Positions 9,186 to 18,108 are shown, numbered from the stretch's first letter. The stretch is 64,000 nt of DNA from Pedobacter sp. W3I1 (GCF_030816015.1 NZ_JAUSXN010000001.1:3720001-3784000); one strand, 5' to 3'. Translations and numbers: made by a program. The notes: a model not told the origin generated them from the sequence alone.

Positions 9186-10205
9186 ATGATGAACAATACC
9201 CCTGTTACACTAAAATTCTTGGCTGAGAAGTTAAAGATGTCAGTATCAACAGTATCAAAAGCCCTTAACAACTACCCAACCATAAACGAATACACGAAAC
9301 AACGTGTTCAGGAAATGGCTCGCGATTTGCATTTTACGCCCAATAAATCAGCTATTAATTTAAAGGAAAAAAGATCACGAATTATTGGTATTATTTTACC
9401 CAATCTTTTAGATCACTTTTTTACCAGGAGTATTTATGGTGTGGAACAGTTTGCTACACAAAATGGATACAATGTGATCATCAGTCAATCTCACGATGAT
9501 CTGGAAAAAGAGATCCAATCTGCAAATATGTTGTTGCGGAGCCGGGTGGATGGCTTAATTGTAGCTATTTCTAAACACACACAAGATTTTGCACATTTAG
9601 ACCAGTTCGAAAACATGGGTATACCAGTGGTATATTATACCCGGAACCCAAGTTTTAACTTAAGCTGCCATAAAGTACTGGGCAACACTTTTCAGGGCTG
9701 TTACCAGGCCACAAAATTTTTAATAGACAGAGGACATAAAAAGATTGCTTATTTGGGTGGTCCGAAAATGATTAATTTTACACACGATCGCTTTAATGGC
9801 TATATCAATGCGTTAAAAGATAATCAAGTACCATTTTCATCAGAATTGGTTGCTTATACCGATTTTGATAAAGAAAATACAATTTCGGCAATTAAGAATT
9901 TATTTGCTAATCCAGAAAATATGCCTACAGCGCTTGTGGCTTTTAAAGAACCTATCCTGTTTGATGCGATTAAATACCTAAGATCGATAAACCACCCCAA
10001 CTTTCACGAAATTGAGTGTATAGGGTTTGGGAACACTTCTTTCATCAGTTATCTCGACTCACCCCCTATTGCCTCTATTGAAGAAAACCCCGAATCGGTA
10101 GGTGAAAATGCGATTAAGTTATTGATACAATTGATCAATAAAGAAATTGACATTCAGAATTACCAAAAAGTAATGGTCGATTGTAAGTTGATTGTACATA
10201 GGTGA
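9186..10205 (+). CDS. LacI-family transcriptional regulator
   Basis: A LacI/GalR-type regulator of about 339 residues. The N-terminal helix-turn-helix and hinge read VTLKFLAEKLKMSVSTVSKALNNYPTI, followed by a periplasmic-binding-protein-like ligand domain (IIGIILPNLLDHFFTRSIYG, RVDGLIVAISK, HKKIAYLGGP, IASIEENPESVGENAIKLL). The reading frame stays open upstream to a TTG at 9171, but the tandem ATGs at 9186 and 9189 sit directly before the DNA-binding domain and are preferred. It is divergent from the SusC/D locus, the usual place for a local regulator responding to a sugar. The ligand is unknown. The VTLKFLAEKLKMS opening resembles the Bacteroidota branch of the family. Confidence 0.93.
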   Translation: MMNNTPVTLKFLAEKLKMSVSTVSKALNNYPTINEYTKQRVQEMARDLHFTPNKSAINLKEKRSRIIGIILPNLLDHFFTRSIYGVEQFATQNGYNVIISQSHDDLEKEIQSANMLLRSRVDGLIVAISKHTQDFAHLDQFENMGIPVVYYTRNPSFNLSCHKVLGNTFQGCYQATKFLIDRGHKKIAYLGGPKMINFTHDRFNGYINALKDNQVPFSSELVAYTDFDKENTISAIKNLFANPENMPTALVAFKEPILFDAIKYLRSINHPNFHEIECIGFGNTSFISYLDSPPIASIEENPESVGENAIKLLIQLINKEIDIQNYQKVMVDCKLIVHR

Positions 10206-10288
10206 GCGATAGGCATTCCGCGCATGGCGTTTAGCGTTAGCGCAGCATAATCGGTTAAAAATTTACTGGAAAAATATTTACACCAAGC

Positions 10289-10362
10289 CTTAATGCCCTT
10301 AACTTCTTAATGATAAGATATTGCGAACGGTTTTTAACCATTAAGGAATTAAGAGCATTAAG
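10289..10362. terminator. Imperfect inverted repeat between convergent genes, probable bidirectional terminator
   Basis: Arms at 10289-10312 and 10339-10362 are complementary at 21 of 24 positions around a 26-base loop. It lies between the LacI-type gene (ends 10205) and the leftward MFS gene (ends 10395), where both transcripts need to stop. The arm itself is an internally repetitive CTTAATG/CTTAA pattern, so it may be one copy of a dispersed genomic repeat. Confidence 0.5.
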
Positions 10363-10394
10363 AAAATTAACCCTAAAACCTTAATATATTGTTT

Positions 10395-11628
10395 CTAATT
10401 TCCGAATAGTGAAAATTTATTTTTCAGTTGATTGCGTCGGTTTTCATTATAAACGAATGCGGCAACAATTAACAATCCTGCAACACCTTCAAAGGCAACC
10501 ACCAATTGCGTACCAAAAAGATGCGCCAGGTAACCCATTAACAAACTGCCGATTGGCAACACCCCCTGGTAAGCCATGATATAGTAACTTAAAGTCCTGC
10601 CCCTCATTACATCATCGGCATGGGTTTGCAGATAAGTATTGATAGATGAGGTTTGCGCCATTAAACCTAAAGCGGCTAAACCCGTACAAATTAACGCCAG
10701 AATAAGTGATGGCGATATAGCCAGCGCAACAACCGAAATAGCCAACAAAATACCCGACATCATTACAATTTTCTGCAGATTCTGAGCCACCTTTAAGGTA
10801 GCCATATAAATGGCCCCAAAGAAGGCTCCAAATCCTGCGGCGCTTTCAAACCAGCCAAATGTAGTGGCATTTCCATTAAAAATATCTTTGGCAAAAACAG
10901 GTAGCAAAGTAGTAAAAGGGATGACCAATAAACTCGATGCAGCCATCATCAATACCATAGAGGCCAGATCTGGCGATGATTTAAGATAATCGTAACCCTT
11001 TTTTCAGGTCAATCCAGATATTTTCTTTCGATTTTTGATGTGCAGCGAGTTTAAGTTTCATCATTACCATACAACCTAATACCGCAATAAAGCTTACAAA
11101 ATTGATCAGAAAACAAATATCTTCACCTAAGGTACTTAAAATTACACCTGCCAACGCCGGCCCGATGAGTCTGGCTGCGTTAAACATGGAAGAGTTGAGC
11201 GCAATGGCATTTGGTAAATCTTCTTTATCATCAATTAAATTTACCATTAACGATTGGCGGGCGGTAACATCAAAAGCATTTACCAAACCCTGAACCAGCG
11301 AAAGCGCTGCAATCCAGAACATATCGTATACTTTAAACCAGATCATCAAAGCCAGGGCACCAGCCTGCAGCATCAGGATCACCTGGGTAATGACCAATAT
11401 TTTATATTTATTATGCCTGTCTACATAACTCCCTGCATATGGTGCCAGCACCAGCGAAGGAATTAAACTTAAAAAAGTAATCAATCCCAATAGAAAAGCT
11501 GATCCCGTTAAACGGTAAACCAACCAGCTAATGGCTACACGCTGCATCCATGTACCAATTAATGAAATAGCCTGACCTGTAAAAAATAACCTGTAATTGT
11601 AATGCCTTAACGAACGAAAAATACTCAT
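10395..11628 (-). pseudogene. MFS transporter (EntS-like MFS_3 family), broken by a single-base frameshift
   Basis: Two leftward frames together make one ~410-residue major facilitator. 11628-10981 encodes the N-terminal half (FRSLRHYNYRLFFTGQAISLIGTWMQ, YRLTGSAFLLGL, YAGSYVDRHNKYK) and stops early after DLKKGLRLS. The frame ending at 10395 continues the protein with GYDYLKSSPDLASMVLMM and C-terminal helices. The switch falls at a run of six A followed by GGG (minus strand, about 11001-11006); with five A the two halves read as one protein. The family includes drug and siderophore exporters of the inner membrane. It is divergent from a marR gene and shares its operator. It could be a real mutation or a homopolymer sequencing error; as written, the product is truncated at 215 residues. 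Confidence 0.85.
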
Positions 11629-11638
11629 ATTTAAAATA

Positions 11639-11660
11639 GTAAAGTAACTTTACAAAAGTA
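11639..11660 (-). promoter_or_regulatory. MFS promoter -7 box overlapping a MarR-type operator
   Basis: On the minus strand, TACTTTTG (11660-11653) matches the Bacteroidota TAnnTTTG -7 element. Its last G is the first base of a perfect 15-base palindrome, GTAAAGTTACTTTAC (11653-11639). The palindrome ends 11 bp before the MFS start codon. A bound regulator there would block transcription. The same arrangement occurs in front of marR. No convincing -33 TTTG was found at normal spacing. Confidence 0.65.
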
Positions 11661-11747
11661 AAAATTTTCACTCAAACAATAAAACAAAAACCATCCATTT
11701 TTATCACATTACAATCATAATTTAAACAAAATGGAAAAATAATCTAG

Positions 11748-11791
11748 TTTATCTATAAAATTAAAAGCTTATATTTGTAAAGTTTATTTAC
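11748..11791 (+). promoter_or_regulatory. marR promoter with overlapping operator
   Basis: TTTA at 11748-11751 (near -33 consensus), an 18-bp spacer, and TATATTTG at 11770-11777 (exact TAnnTTTG) form a Bacteroidota-type promoter. The operator-like GTAAAGTTTATTTAC (11777-11791) starts on the last base of the -7 box and ends 7 bp before the marR ATG. It matches the MFS-side operator at 13 of 15 positions, so autorepression by the adjacent MarR protein is the simplest reading. Confidence 0.65.
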
Positions 11792-11798
11792 CATAAAG

Positions 11799-12242
11799 AT
11801 GTCTACTCAAACACAAGAGATTGCCGCAAAGTTAAGAAGCACCGTTACCCGCTTAACCAGACAGTTACGCAAGCAGAATGTAAGTTCAGACTTTAGTAAC
11901 GCTGAACTATTAACAATGTCGCTACTCGAACAACACGGCAAAATGCTATCTACAGAGCTGGCAGACCTGGAAAGAGTATCTAAACAAGCTATTTCGCAGA
12001 TCATTAACCGCCTGTTCGATGCTAAATGCGTGGAGCGCTTTCCAAGTGAAGAAGATAAACGAAAGGTTTTTATCGGCTTAACTAAACTTGGCGAAAAACA
12101 CATTATTGCCAGTAGAAAAATAAAAGAAGAATGGTTAGTACAAACCATGGAAAAAATCTTTTCTTCAGAAGAAATCAACCTGATTCAGGCTTTCCTGCCC
12201 CTGCTTTCGCGTTTAGTAGAACACAACGGTGTAAGAGTATAG
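11799..12242 (+). CDS. MarR-family transcriptional regulator
   Basis: A 147-residue winged-helix regulator of normal family length. Visible are the helix-turn-helix (MLSTELADLERVSKQAISQIINRL, about residues 50-72) and the beta-wing (VERFPSEEDKRKVFIGLT) with the conserved D-x-R in EEDKRK. The flanking helices would form the dimer interface. The gene is divergent from an MFS exporter, and both promoters carry the same operator, a classic arrangement in which a small-molecule ligand releases the regulator and induces the exporter. Because the exporter is frameshifted, the circuit may now control only the regulator itself. Confidence 0.93.
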   Translation: MSTQTQEIAAKLRSTVTRLTRQLRKQNVSSDFSNAELLTMSLLEQHGKMLSTELADLERVSKQAISQIINRLFDAKCVERFPSEEDKRKVFIGLTKLGEKHIIASRKIKEEWLVQTMEKIFSSEEINLIQAFLPLLSRLVEHNGVRV

Positions 12243-12288
12243 TTTTCCTTTTTCCTTAGCCAAATAAGCCTTATCTTGCAGGCTGAAA

Positions 12289-13125
12289 ATGGCACTATAT
12301 TTTACATCAATCAATTCGGGCAGTAATGGCAATTGTTACTATGTAGGTAATGACAATGAAGCTGTTTTGGTTGATATTGGTCTAACCTGTAAAGAGGTTG
12401 AAACACGAATGAACCGTTTGGGTTTACCTATAAGTAAGGTAAAGGCAATTTTTATCTCGCACGAACATAGCGATCACATTAAAGGTTTAGCGGTTTTTGC
12501 AAAAAAACACAAACTTCCTGTGTACATCAGTACGGCCACCCTAAAAAGCAGTCGTCTTTTTTTAGATGAAAACAATACCTTTTCATTAAACCATCTACAA
12601 AACATCCAAATTGGCGATTTAAAAATCTCTGCTTTCTCTAAATTCCATGATGCTGCAGATCCGTATAGTTTTACTGTAGAATGCAATGATGTAAGAGTTG
12701 GCGTTTTTACGGATATCGGTGCCGTTTGCGATCGTTTAATCAGTCATTTTAAAAACTGCCATGCAGCGTTCTTAGAAGCCAACTACGACACTGAAATGTT
12801 AGAAAATGGAAGATACCCTTATTTTCTAAAAAGAAGGATCACGAGCGGACATGGCCACTTGAGCAATGCACAGGCACTGGAGCTTTTCACCAATCACAAA
12901 CCCTCGTACATGAGTCATCTTTTATTGAGTCATCTATCAAAAGATAATAACGATCCTGAACTGGTTGAAAAACTATTTAAAAATGTTGCTGGTGATACCT
13001 TTGTTAAAGTAGCTTCAAGATACGAGGAGACCGCGCTCTATTACGTTAGCAATACGCAAAACACACCTGAAGTTTATCATTTCGATCCTAGTCTACACCA
13101 GCCAGCGCAACTTAACCTGTTTTAA
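12289..13125 (+). CDS. MBL-fold metallohydrolase (YycJ/WalJ-like)
   Basis: A 278-residue metallo-beta-lactamase-fold protein. The metal-binding signature HEHSDH (SHEHSDHIKGL, about residues 57-67) is intact. Further likely ligands are in KFHDAADPYSF, FTDIGAV and LLSHLSKDNNDP. The opening YFTSINSGSNGNCYYVG is typical of the YycJ/VicX branch, whose members are metal-dependent nucleases or phosphodiesterases. It has no signal peptide, so it should be cytoplasmic. It starts 46 bp after marR on the same strand, but nothing else links their functions. The substrate is not known from sequence. Confidence 0.88.
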   Translation: MALYFTSINSGSNGNCYYVGNDNEAVLVDIGLTCKEVETRMNRLGLPISKVKAIFISHEHSDHIKGLAVFAKKHKLPVYISTATLKSSRLFLDENNTFSLNHLQNIQIGDLKISAFSKFHDAADPYSFTVECNDVRVGVFTDIGAVCDRLISHFKNCHAAFLEANYDTEMLENGRYPYFLKRRITSGHGHLSNAQALELFTNHKPSYMSHLLLSHLSKDNNDPELVEKLFKNVAGDTFVKVASRYEETALYYVSNTQNTPEVYHFDPSLHQPAQLNLF

Positions 13126-13174
13126 CATACTAAAGTCAAAAACAACCAACCCTGTTCTATCAATTGGGTTACAG

Positions 13175-13195
13175 TATGGCTTATTTTAAGCCATA
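13175..13195 (+). terminator. Hairpin downstream of the MBL-fold gene
   Basis: TATGGCTTA and TAAGCCATA form a perfect 9-bp stem with a 3-base loop, 49 bp after the stop codon. No T-run follows, so it could act in transcript end formation or stability. The 345-bp gap before aqpZ holds this hairpin, the one at 13311-13332 and no recognisable gene. Confidence 0.45.
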
Positions 13196-13310
13196 AACTG
13201 CAATTGGCCTGGCAAAGCTATAATAACAGCAAATAATTTAATTTTTACGAAACTTTTTATTCCGACAGGCGTTTTATATAGACTTCATAAATAGTTTGTT
13301 TGGTTTATTG

Positions 13311-13332
13311 GGGGCTTATGGATTTAAGCCCC
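13311..13332 (+). terminator. Hairpin terminator candidate upstream of aqpZ
   Basis: GGGGCTTA and TAAGCCCC pair perfectly (8 bp, 6-base loop) and are followed by the T-rich TTTCTCTT. It shares the GGCTTA/TAAGCC core with the hairpin at 13175-13195. It ends 138 bp before aqpZ, so it could separate that gene from upstream transcription. Confidence 0.5.
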
Positions 13333-13470
13333 TTTCTCTTGTCTAAAACTTTTCAATTCATTCAGGCTAAAATCGCCAGCATCTATTCCATTTTATATTC
13401 TAAATTTTTAGTTATATTCGATAGGCAATCATCCGGATATAATATTTAAACCTTTTAAAATAATAATTAT

Positions 13471-14178
13471 ATGGAGACAAGTAAACTTTCTAAATTCAGT
13501 GCCGAGTTTCTAGGCACGCTCGTGTTGGTTTTAATGGGCTGTGGTAGCGCGGTTATAGCTGGCGCAAATGGCACAACCGGAGTAGGCTTATTAGGTATAT
13601 CATTTGCCTTTGGTTTATCAGTTACCGCAATGGCTTATGCAATAGGGCACATTTCAGGCTGTCACATTAATCCGGCCATTTCTATCGGAATGGTAATAGC
13701 AGGTCGCATGAAAATTGGCGAAGCTGCCTATTATATTGTTGCGCAGGTATTAGGTGGCCTAGCAGGTGCATTTATTTTATTACAAATTGCCTCAGGAAAG
13801 GCAGAATATTCTTTAACGGCAAACGGGTTAGGGCAAAATGGTTTTGCAGCATTATCTCCACAGCATTACAGCTTACAGGCTGGTTTTATTGCAGAAATTG
13901 TACTCACCTTTATTTTCTTATTGGTTATTTTCGGCTCAACCTCTACGAAAAACATCAATGGGGGCTTTGCCGGACTAGCAATTGGTTTAAGTTTAACACT
14001 CATTCATATTGTAGGCATCCCGGTAACTGGCGTATCAGTAAATCCCGCCAGAAGTATTGGCCCTGCCCTATTGGTTGGCGGAGAAGCATTAAGCCAGGTT
14101 TGGCTCTTTATTGTAGCACCGATTATTGGTGCAGCACTAAGTGCCTTAGTTTGGAAAACTGTTCTGGAGAAAAACTAG
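13471..14178 (+). CDS. aqpZ: Aquaporin Z (MIP family water channel)
   Basis: A 235-residue inner-membrane channel with six hydrophobic segments and two half-helices bearing the NPA motifs: GCHINPAIS and GVSVNPARS. The residues expected at the aromatic/Arg filter are Phe in FAFGLSV, His in IHIVGIPVT, Thr in the same stretch and Arg in NPARS. That is the narrow water-selective set of AqpZ rather than the wider filter of glycerol facilitators. Length and spacing match AqpZ. It is monocistronic: a hairpin lies upstream and a bidirectional terminator-like repeat lies between it and the convergent peroxidase gene. The role would be rapid water flux during osmotic change. Confidence 0.95.
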   Translation: METSKLSKFSAEFLGTLVLVLMGCGSAVIAGANGTTGVGLLGISFAFGLSVTAMAYAIGHISGCHINPAISIGMVIAGRMKIGEAAYYIVAQVLGGLAGAFILLQIASGKAEYSLTANGLGQNGFAALSPQHYSLQAGFIAEIVLTFIFLLVIFGSTSTKNINGGFAGLAIGLSLTLIHIVGIPVTGVSVNPARSIGPALLVGGEALSQVWLFIVAPIIGAALSALVWKTVLEKN

Positions 14179-14197
14179 ACTTATGAAAAGAGTAATA

Positions 14198-14247
14198 GTT
14201 TAGGGTTTAGAGGTTAGTATTTAAACGCTAACCCCTAAACGCTAAAC
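14198..14247. terminator. Inverted repeat between convergent genes, probable bidirectional terminator
   Basis: Arms 14198-14217 and 14228-14247 are complementary at 18 of 20 positions around a 10-base loop. It fills the gap between aqpZ (stop at 14178) and the leftward peroxidase gene (ends 14250), serving both transcripts. Confidence 0.55.
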
Positions 14248-14249
14248 TT

Positions 14250-14762
14250 CTATAAGTTTTTAACAATCGCTTCGTCTGTAGGTTTTGTTTTAGAGCGGAA
14301 ACGGTGTACCAATTCTCCTTTTTCGTTGATTAAGAATTTCTCAAAATTCCATTTAATATCGCCTTGCTCTTCAGTATTGGTCTGAGAAGTTAAATACTTA
14401 AACAAAGGACTGATATCATCACCTTTAACACTACTTTTCTCGGCAAGCAAAAACGAAACATTATACTTCCCGGTACAAAATTCTTTAATCTCTGCATTGG
14501 TAGAAAACTCCTGTCCACCAAAGTTACCCGCCGGAAAACCAATTAATACCACTTTTTTACCATATTGTTTCTGCAGTTTTTCTAAATCCTCGTACTGTGG
14601 GGTAAAACCACATTTAGAAGCTGTGTTAACAATTAAGATTTTTTTGCCTTTAAATTTCGATAGCTTAATTTCTTTACCATCAATGGTTTTAAAGCTGAAA
14701 TCGTAAACATTTTTTGGTGGCGACACCAATAAGTTTAATAGGATTAAAATTGTGCTGATCAT
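14250..14762 (-). CDS. Glutathione peroxidase family protein (Cys-type thiol peroxidase)
   Basis: About 170 residues from the ATG at 14762. An upstream ATG at 14798 would add a lysine-rich tail before the hydrophobic segment and is less likely. The first ~15 residues (MISTILILLNLLVS) form a short signal or anchor, suggesting export. The GPx fold signatures are intact: NTASKCGFTPQYEDLEKL with the peroxidatic Cys, GFPAGNFGGQEF with the catalytic Gln, and IKWNFEKFLI with the catalytic Trp. Bacterial members usually reduce peroxides with thioredoxin rather than glutathione. It is convergent with aqpZ; no functional link is apparent. Confidence 0.92.
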   Translation of the reverse strand: MISTILILLNLLVSPPKNVYDFSFKTIDGKEIKLSKFKGKKILIVNTASKCGFTPQYEDLEKLQKQYGKKVVLIGFPAGNFGGQEFSTNAEIKEFCTGKYNVSFLLAEKSSVKGDDISPLFKYLTSQTNTEEQGDIKWNFEKFLINEKGELVHRFRSKTKPTDEAIVKNL

Positions 14763-14940
14763 CTTTTTTTTTATTTTTATATACGAATATAGGCACAAAT
14801 AGTTTTCGATGCCGTAATGTTGTTGTAAATTAAATGTATCAAATTAGGCATACAAACTAACTTATCATGATTTGGAAATGAAAATATGTATTTCATCGCT
14901 CAAATGAAGAGTCTTTTTTTGATTAAGAAATTGAAGGCAG

Positions 14941-15185
14941 TGGTTCTTGGCGGTTTACGGCCCCGCTATCACTTATAGTCCTCGCTGCGCTCCGGGCTAT
15001 TCAGCTCTATCGGGTTTAATTAACAAAGTCTGTTGCTCTTTTGTACATTCAGCTTGGCACAACGCTATTAAAACACGCATAGCAGCACTAAGCAAGCCAC
15101 CTAAACCCGACCGAAGCGGAAAACCCGCAGACCGAGGAACGAGGTTGAGGATTTGTAGCAAAGAGCGGGACAAAACCTTACCTAT
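14941..15185. repeat. GC-richer repeat-like intergenic segment
   Basis: In the 572-bp gap between the peroxidase and topA genes, this stretch is clearly richer in G and C than its surroundings. It contains short self-complementary pieces (GCGG/CCGC, CGAGG repeats) and a CTCGCTGCGCTCCGGG-like segment. A frame of 82 codons is open on the plus strand, but its product is proline/arginine/cysteine-rich with no domain and is probably spurious. It looks like a dispersed non-coding repeat of the genome; this cannot be confirmed from one copy. Confidence 0.4.
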
Positions 15186-15285
15186 AAATTACTAATATTG
15201 CTTTCCAAAAAAAGATTAAAACCACATTAAAACCAATATATTTCCTCTGCATTTAATAAAAAAAATGTATTAAATTCTCCTCGGG

Positions 15286-15318
15286 TTTGGATTTATACTT
15301 TAATTATAGCTTTATTTG
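15286..15318 (+). promoter_or_regulatory. topA: Candidate topA promoter
   Basis: TTTG at 15286-15289, a 21-bp spacer, then TTTATTTG at 15311-15318, which differs from TAnnTTTG at one fixed position. It ends 16 bp before the topA ATG at 15335, a reasonable distance for a short leader. Confidence 0.4.
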
Positions 15319-15334
15319 CACAAAAACGTATTTC

Positions 15335-17896
15335 ATGGCCAAAAATTTATTAATCGTCGAGTCACCCGCAAAAGCTAAAACTATAGAAGGCTATTTAGGC
15401 AAAGATTTCCTGGTGAAATCTAGCTATGGCCATATCAGGGATTTAGTTAAGGGCGATATGGCGATTGATATCAAGAATAATTTTGCCCAAACTTACGAAG
15501 TGCCTGCCGACAAGAAAAACATTGTCGCCGAATTGAAAAAACTAGCTAAGGAAGCCGAAATGGTATGGCTAGCATCCGATGAGGACCGTGAGGGGGAAGC
15601 TATTTCGTGGCACTTATTCGAAACTTTAGGCCTAAAAGTGGAGAAAACAAAACGAATTGTTTTTCATGAAATTACCAAGCCAGCCATTTTAAAAGCAATT
15701 GAGAGTCCGCGTGGAATTGATTATAATCTGGTAAATGCCCAACAGGCACGCCGTGTATTAGATCGTTTGGTAGGTTTCGAACTTTCTCCGGTATTATGGA
15801 AAAAGGTAAAACCATCATTGTCTGCTGGCCGCGTACAATCAGTAGCCGTACGTTTAATTGTTGATAGAGAAAGGGAAGTTTTAAATTTTAATTCAGCTGC
15901 TGCCTATAAAATCACAGCTCAGTTTTCTACCGGCAAAGGAAAAGAAATCGTAAAAGCAGAATTACCACAACGTTTCGAAAATGAGGCTGATGCTGAAAAA
16001 TTTCTACAAGACTGTGTAAATGCCAGGTTCGACATTACCAGTTTAGAAACAAGGCCGGCAAAACGTAATCCTGCTGCCCCGTTCACCACCTCAACCTTAC
16101 AACAAGAAGCTTCCAGAAAATTAGGTTTTTCGGTAGCCAGGACTATGCAGGTTGCACAAAGACTGTACGAAGCAGGTAAGATTACCTACATGAGAACAGA
16201 CTCTGTAAACTTATCAGAAACTGCATTAAATGCAGCTGCTGCTGAAATTAAATCTGCTTACGGCGATAAATATCACCAACATCGCGTTTATAAAACAAAA
16301 TCGGCTGGTGCGCAAGAAGCTCACGAAGCCATCCGCCCGACATATTTCGACAGGCATACTGTAGATGGAGATATTTCAGAAAAACGTTTATATGATTTAA
16401 TCTGGAAACGTTCTATTGCATCACAAATGAGTGAAGCTTTGTTCGAAAAAACTACTGCACAGATTACTGCTTCTACCCGCAAAGAGCATTTAGTTGCCGA
16501 AGGTGAAGTATTAAAATTCGATGGTTTCTTAAAAGTTTATCTGGAATCTACTGATGATGAAGAAAACGAAGAAAAAGAAGGGGGTGCCATTTTACCTCCT
16601 TTAGCCAAAGGACAAGAATTATTTTTGAAAGAAATGCAGGCGACAGAACGTTATTCACGTCCGCCGGCAAGATATACTGAGGCCAGTTTAGTTAAGAAAT
16701 TAGAAGAACTGGGCATTGGCCGCCCGTCTACTTATGCACCAACCATTTCTACCGTACAAAACCGTGGTTATGTGGTTAAAGAAGATAGAGATGGTAAACA
16801 ACGTAAGTTTACTTCTATCATTTTAGCTGATGGACAAGTAAAAAAAGAAATAAAATCAGAAATTACAGGTGCGGAGAAACAGAAACTCTTTCCTACTGAT
16901 ATAGGTGAAGTAGTAAACGATTTCCTGGTAGAACATTTCAAAGGTATCGTCGATTTTAACTTCACCGCTAAAGTAGAAAAAGAATTTGATGAAATTGCCC
17001 AGGGTTTACAAGAGTGGACTAAAATGCTGCACTCGTTCTATAGTCCTTTTCATAGTGAAGTAGAAACTACTTTAGAAACCGCTGAACGTGCTACAGGCGA
17101 GCGTTTATTGGGTTTAGATCCGGCAACTGGTAAAAATGTATACACCAAGGTTGGTAAATTTGGACCATTGGTTCAAATCGGAGAACTTGATGAAGAAGAA
17201 AAACCTCGCTATGCTAGCTTAATGCGCACACAATCTGTTGCAACCATTACTTTAGATGATGCGTTAGAGCTGTTTAAATTACCTTTCCAACTTCCTGATT
17301 TTGAAGGCAAAGAAGTAATGATTGGGGTTGGCCGTTTTGGACCTTACGTAAAATGGGGCGATAGTTTTATTTCGCTTCCTAAAAACGAAGACCCTTTATC
17401 GGTTACTTATGATAGAGCAGTTGAAATCATCAAACAGAAAATGGATGATGATGCACCAATTGCACACTACGAAGGTTTAGGCGTAACAAAAGGCAAAGGC
17501 CGTTTTGGTCCGTTTATTAAATGGAACGATCTATTTATCAATATTCCTGCTAAAGGATACGATTTCGATAACTTATCACAAGAAGATATTAATACCTTAA
17601 TTGGCAAAAAAGTAGAAAAAGAAGCCAACCGTTTTATTAAAACCTGGGATGCTGAAAAAATATCTATCGAAAATGGCCGCTGGGGACCATTTATCCGTTT
17701 TGGTAAACTGATGCTCAAACTAAGGAATAACGAGGCTACCAAGCAAAAATATACACCAGAAGAATTGGTTGATATTGATTTAGAAGTGGTTAAAAAAATG
17801 ATTGTTGAGCAGGTGCCTAACGCTTTCGAAACGAAGAAAAAAGCTCCGGCAAAGAAAAAAGCACCAGCTAAAAAGGCTGTAGCGAAGAAAAAATAG
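15335..17896 (+). CDS. topA: DNA topoisomerase I
   Basis: An 853-residue type IA topoisomerase. The start at 15335 gives MAKNLLIVESPAKAKTIEGY, the canonical opening; an upstream in-frame ATG at 15287 would add 16 residues and is unlikely. The Toprim domain carries the catalytic Glu (LLIVESPAKAK) and the metal-binding SDEDREGE. The active-site Tyr is in GKITYMRTDSVNLS. Further motifs are RRVLDRLVGFELSPVLWKKV, SAGRVQSVAVRLIVDRERE and LGIGRPSTYAPTI. The C-terminal third holds several Toprim-associated repeats (RFGPYVKWGD, RFGPFIKWND, RWGPFIRFGK) instead of cysteine zinc fingers, then a lysine/alanine-rich tail. It relaxes negative supercoils during transcription and replication. Confidence 0.97.
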   Translation: MAKNLLIVESPAKAKTIEGYLGKDFLVKSSYGHIRDLVKGDMAIDIKNNFAQTYEVPADKKNIVAELKKLAKEAEMVWLASDEDREGEAISWHLFETLGLKVEKTKRIVFHEITKPAILKAIESPRGIDYNLVNAQQARRVLDRLVGFELSPVLWKKVKPSLSAGRVQSVAVRLIVDREREVLNFNSAAAYKITAQFSTGKGKEIVKAELPQRFENEADAEKFLQDCVNARFDITSLETRPAKRNPAAPFTTSTLQQEASRKLGFSVARTMQVAQRLYEAGKITYMRTDSVNLSETALNAAAAEIKSAYGDKYHQHRVYKTKSAGAQEAHEAIRPTYFDRHTVDGDISEKRLYDLIWKRSIASQMSEALFEKTTAQITASTRKEHLVAEGEVLKFDGFLKVYLESTDDEENEEKEGGAILPPLAKGQELFLKEMQATERYSRPPARYTEASLVKKLEELGIGRPSTYAPTISTVQNRGYVVKEDRDGKQRKFTSIILADGQVKKEIKSEITGAEKQKLFPTDIGEVVNDFLVEHFKGIVDFNFTAKVEKEFDEIAQGLQEWTKMLHSFYSPFHSEVETTLETAERATGERLLGLDPATGKNVYTKVGKFGPLVQIGELDEEEKPRYASLMRTQSVATITLDDALELFKLPFQLPDFEGKEVMIGVGRFGPYVKWGDSFISLPKNEDPLSVTYDRAVEIIKQKMDDDAPIAHYEGLGVTKGKGRFGPFIKWNDLFINIPAKGYDFDNLSQEDINTLIGKKVEKEANRFIKTWDAEKISIENGRWGPFIRFGKLMLKLRNNEATKQKYTPEELVDIDLEVVKKMIVEQVPNAFETKKKAPAKKKAPAKKAVAKKK

Positions 17897-17968
17897 GCCA
17901 GGATTAGCCAGGATTAAAGGATTTTTGGATTGCCAAGATAAATTGGATAAAATTAAATTGTAAGTATT

Positions 17969-18030
17969 GTCATCCTGAGCCTGTCGAAGGAGATTTATTA
18001 TTTTATTTCGACGAGATCAGGTGATAACAT
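17969..18030. repeat. Dispersed intergenic repeat-like motif
   Basis: The sequence GTCATCCTGAGCCTGTCGAA at 17969, followed by a partly complementary TTTCGACGAGATCAGG-like stretch, resembles a short element seen between genes in many bacterial genomes. It lies in the 212-bp gap after topA and would allow partial hairpin formation. Only one copy is seen here. Confidence 0.35.
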
Positions 18031-18108
18031 TGATTAGAGATAAAATAGTTTAGGATTAGACGGATATTCAATAATTCTATCATTCACTCATTCAATAATT
18101 TTAAAAAA

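Noticed and set aside
11807..12178. Leftward open frame of 123 codons
   Set aside because: Entirely antisense to the well-supported marR gene and lacks any domain.
14763..14798. Longer start for the peroxidase gene
   Set aside because: Would place a lysine-rich segment (IKIKKK) before the hydrophobic signal; the ATG at 14762 gives a cleaner exported protein.
14947..15195. 82-codon open frame before topA
   Set aside because: Cys/Arg/Pro-rich product without domain; lies in a repeat-like GC-richer patch; no ribosome-binding context.
15287..15334. Upstream in-frame ATG for topA
   Set aside because: Adds 16 unrelated residues before the canonical MAKNLLIVESPAKAK start; a promoter-like box overlaps this stretch.
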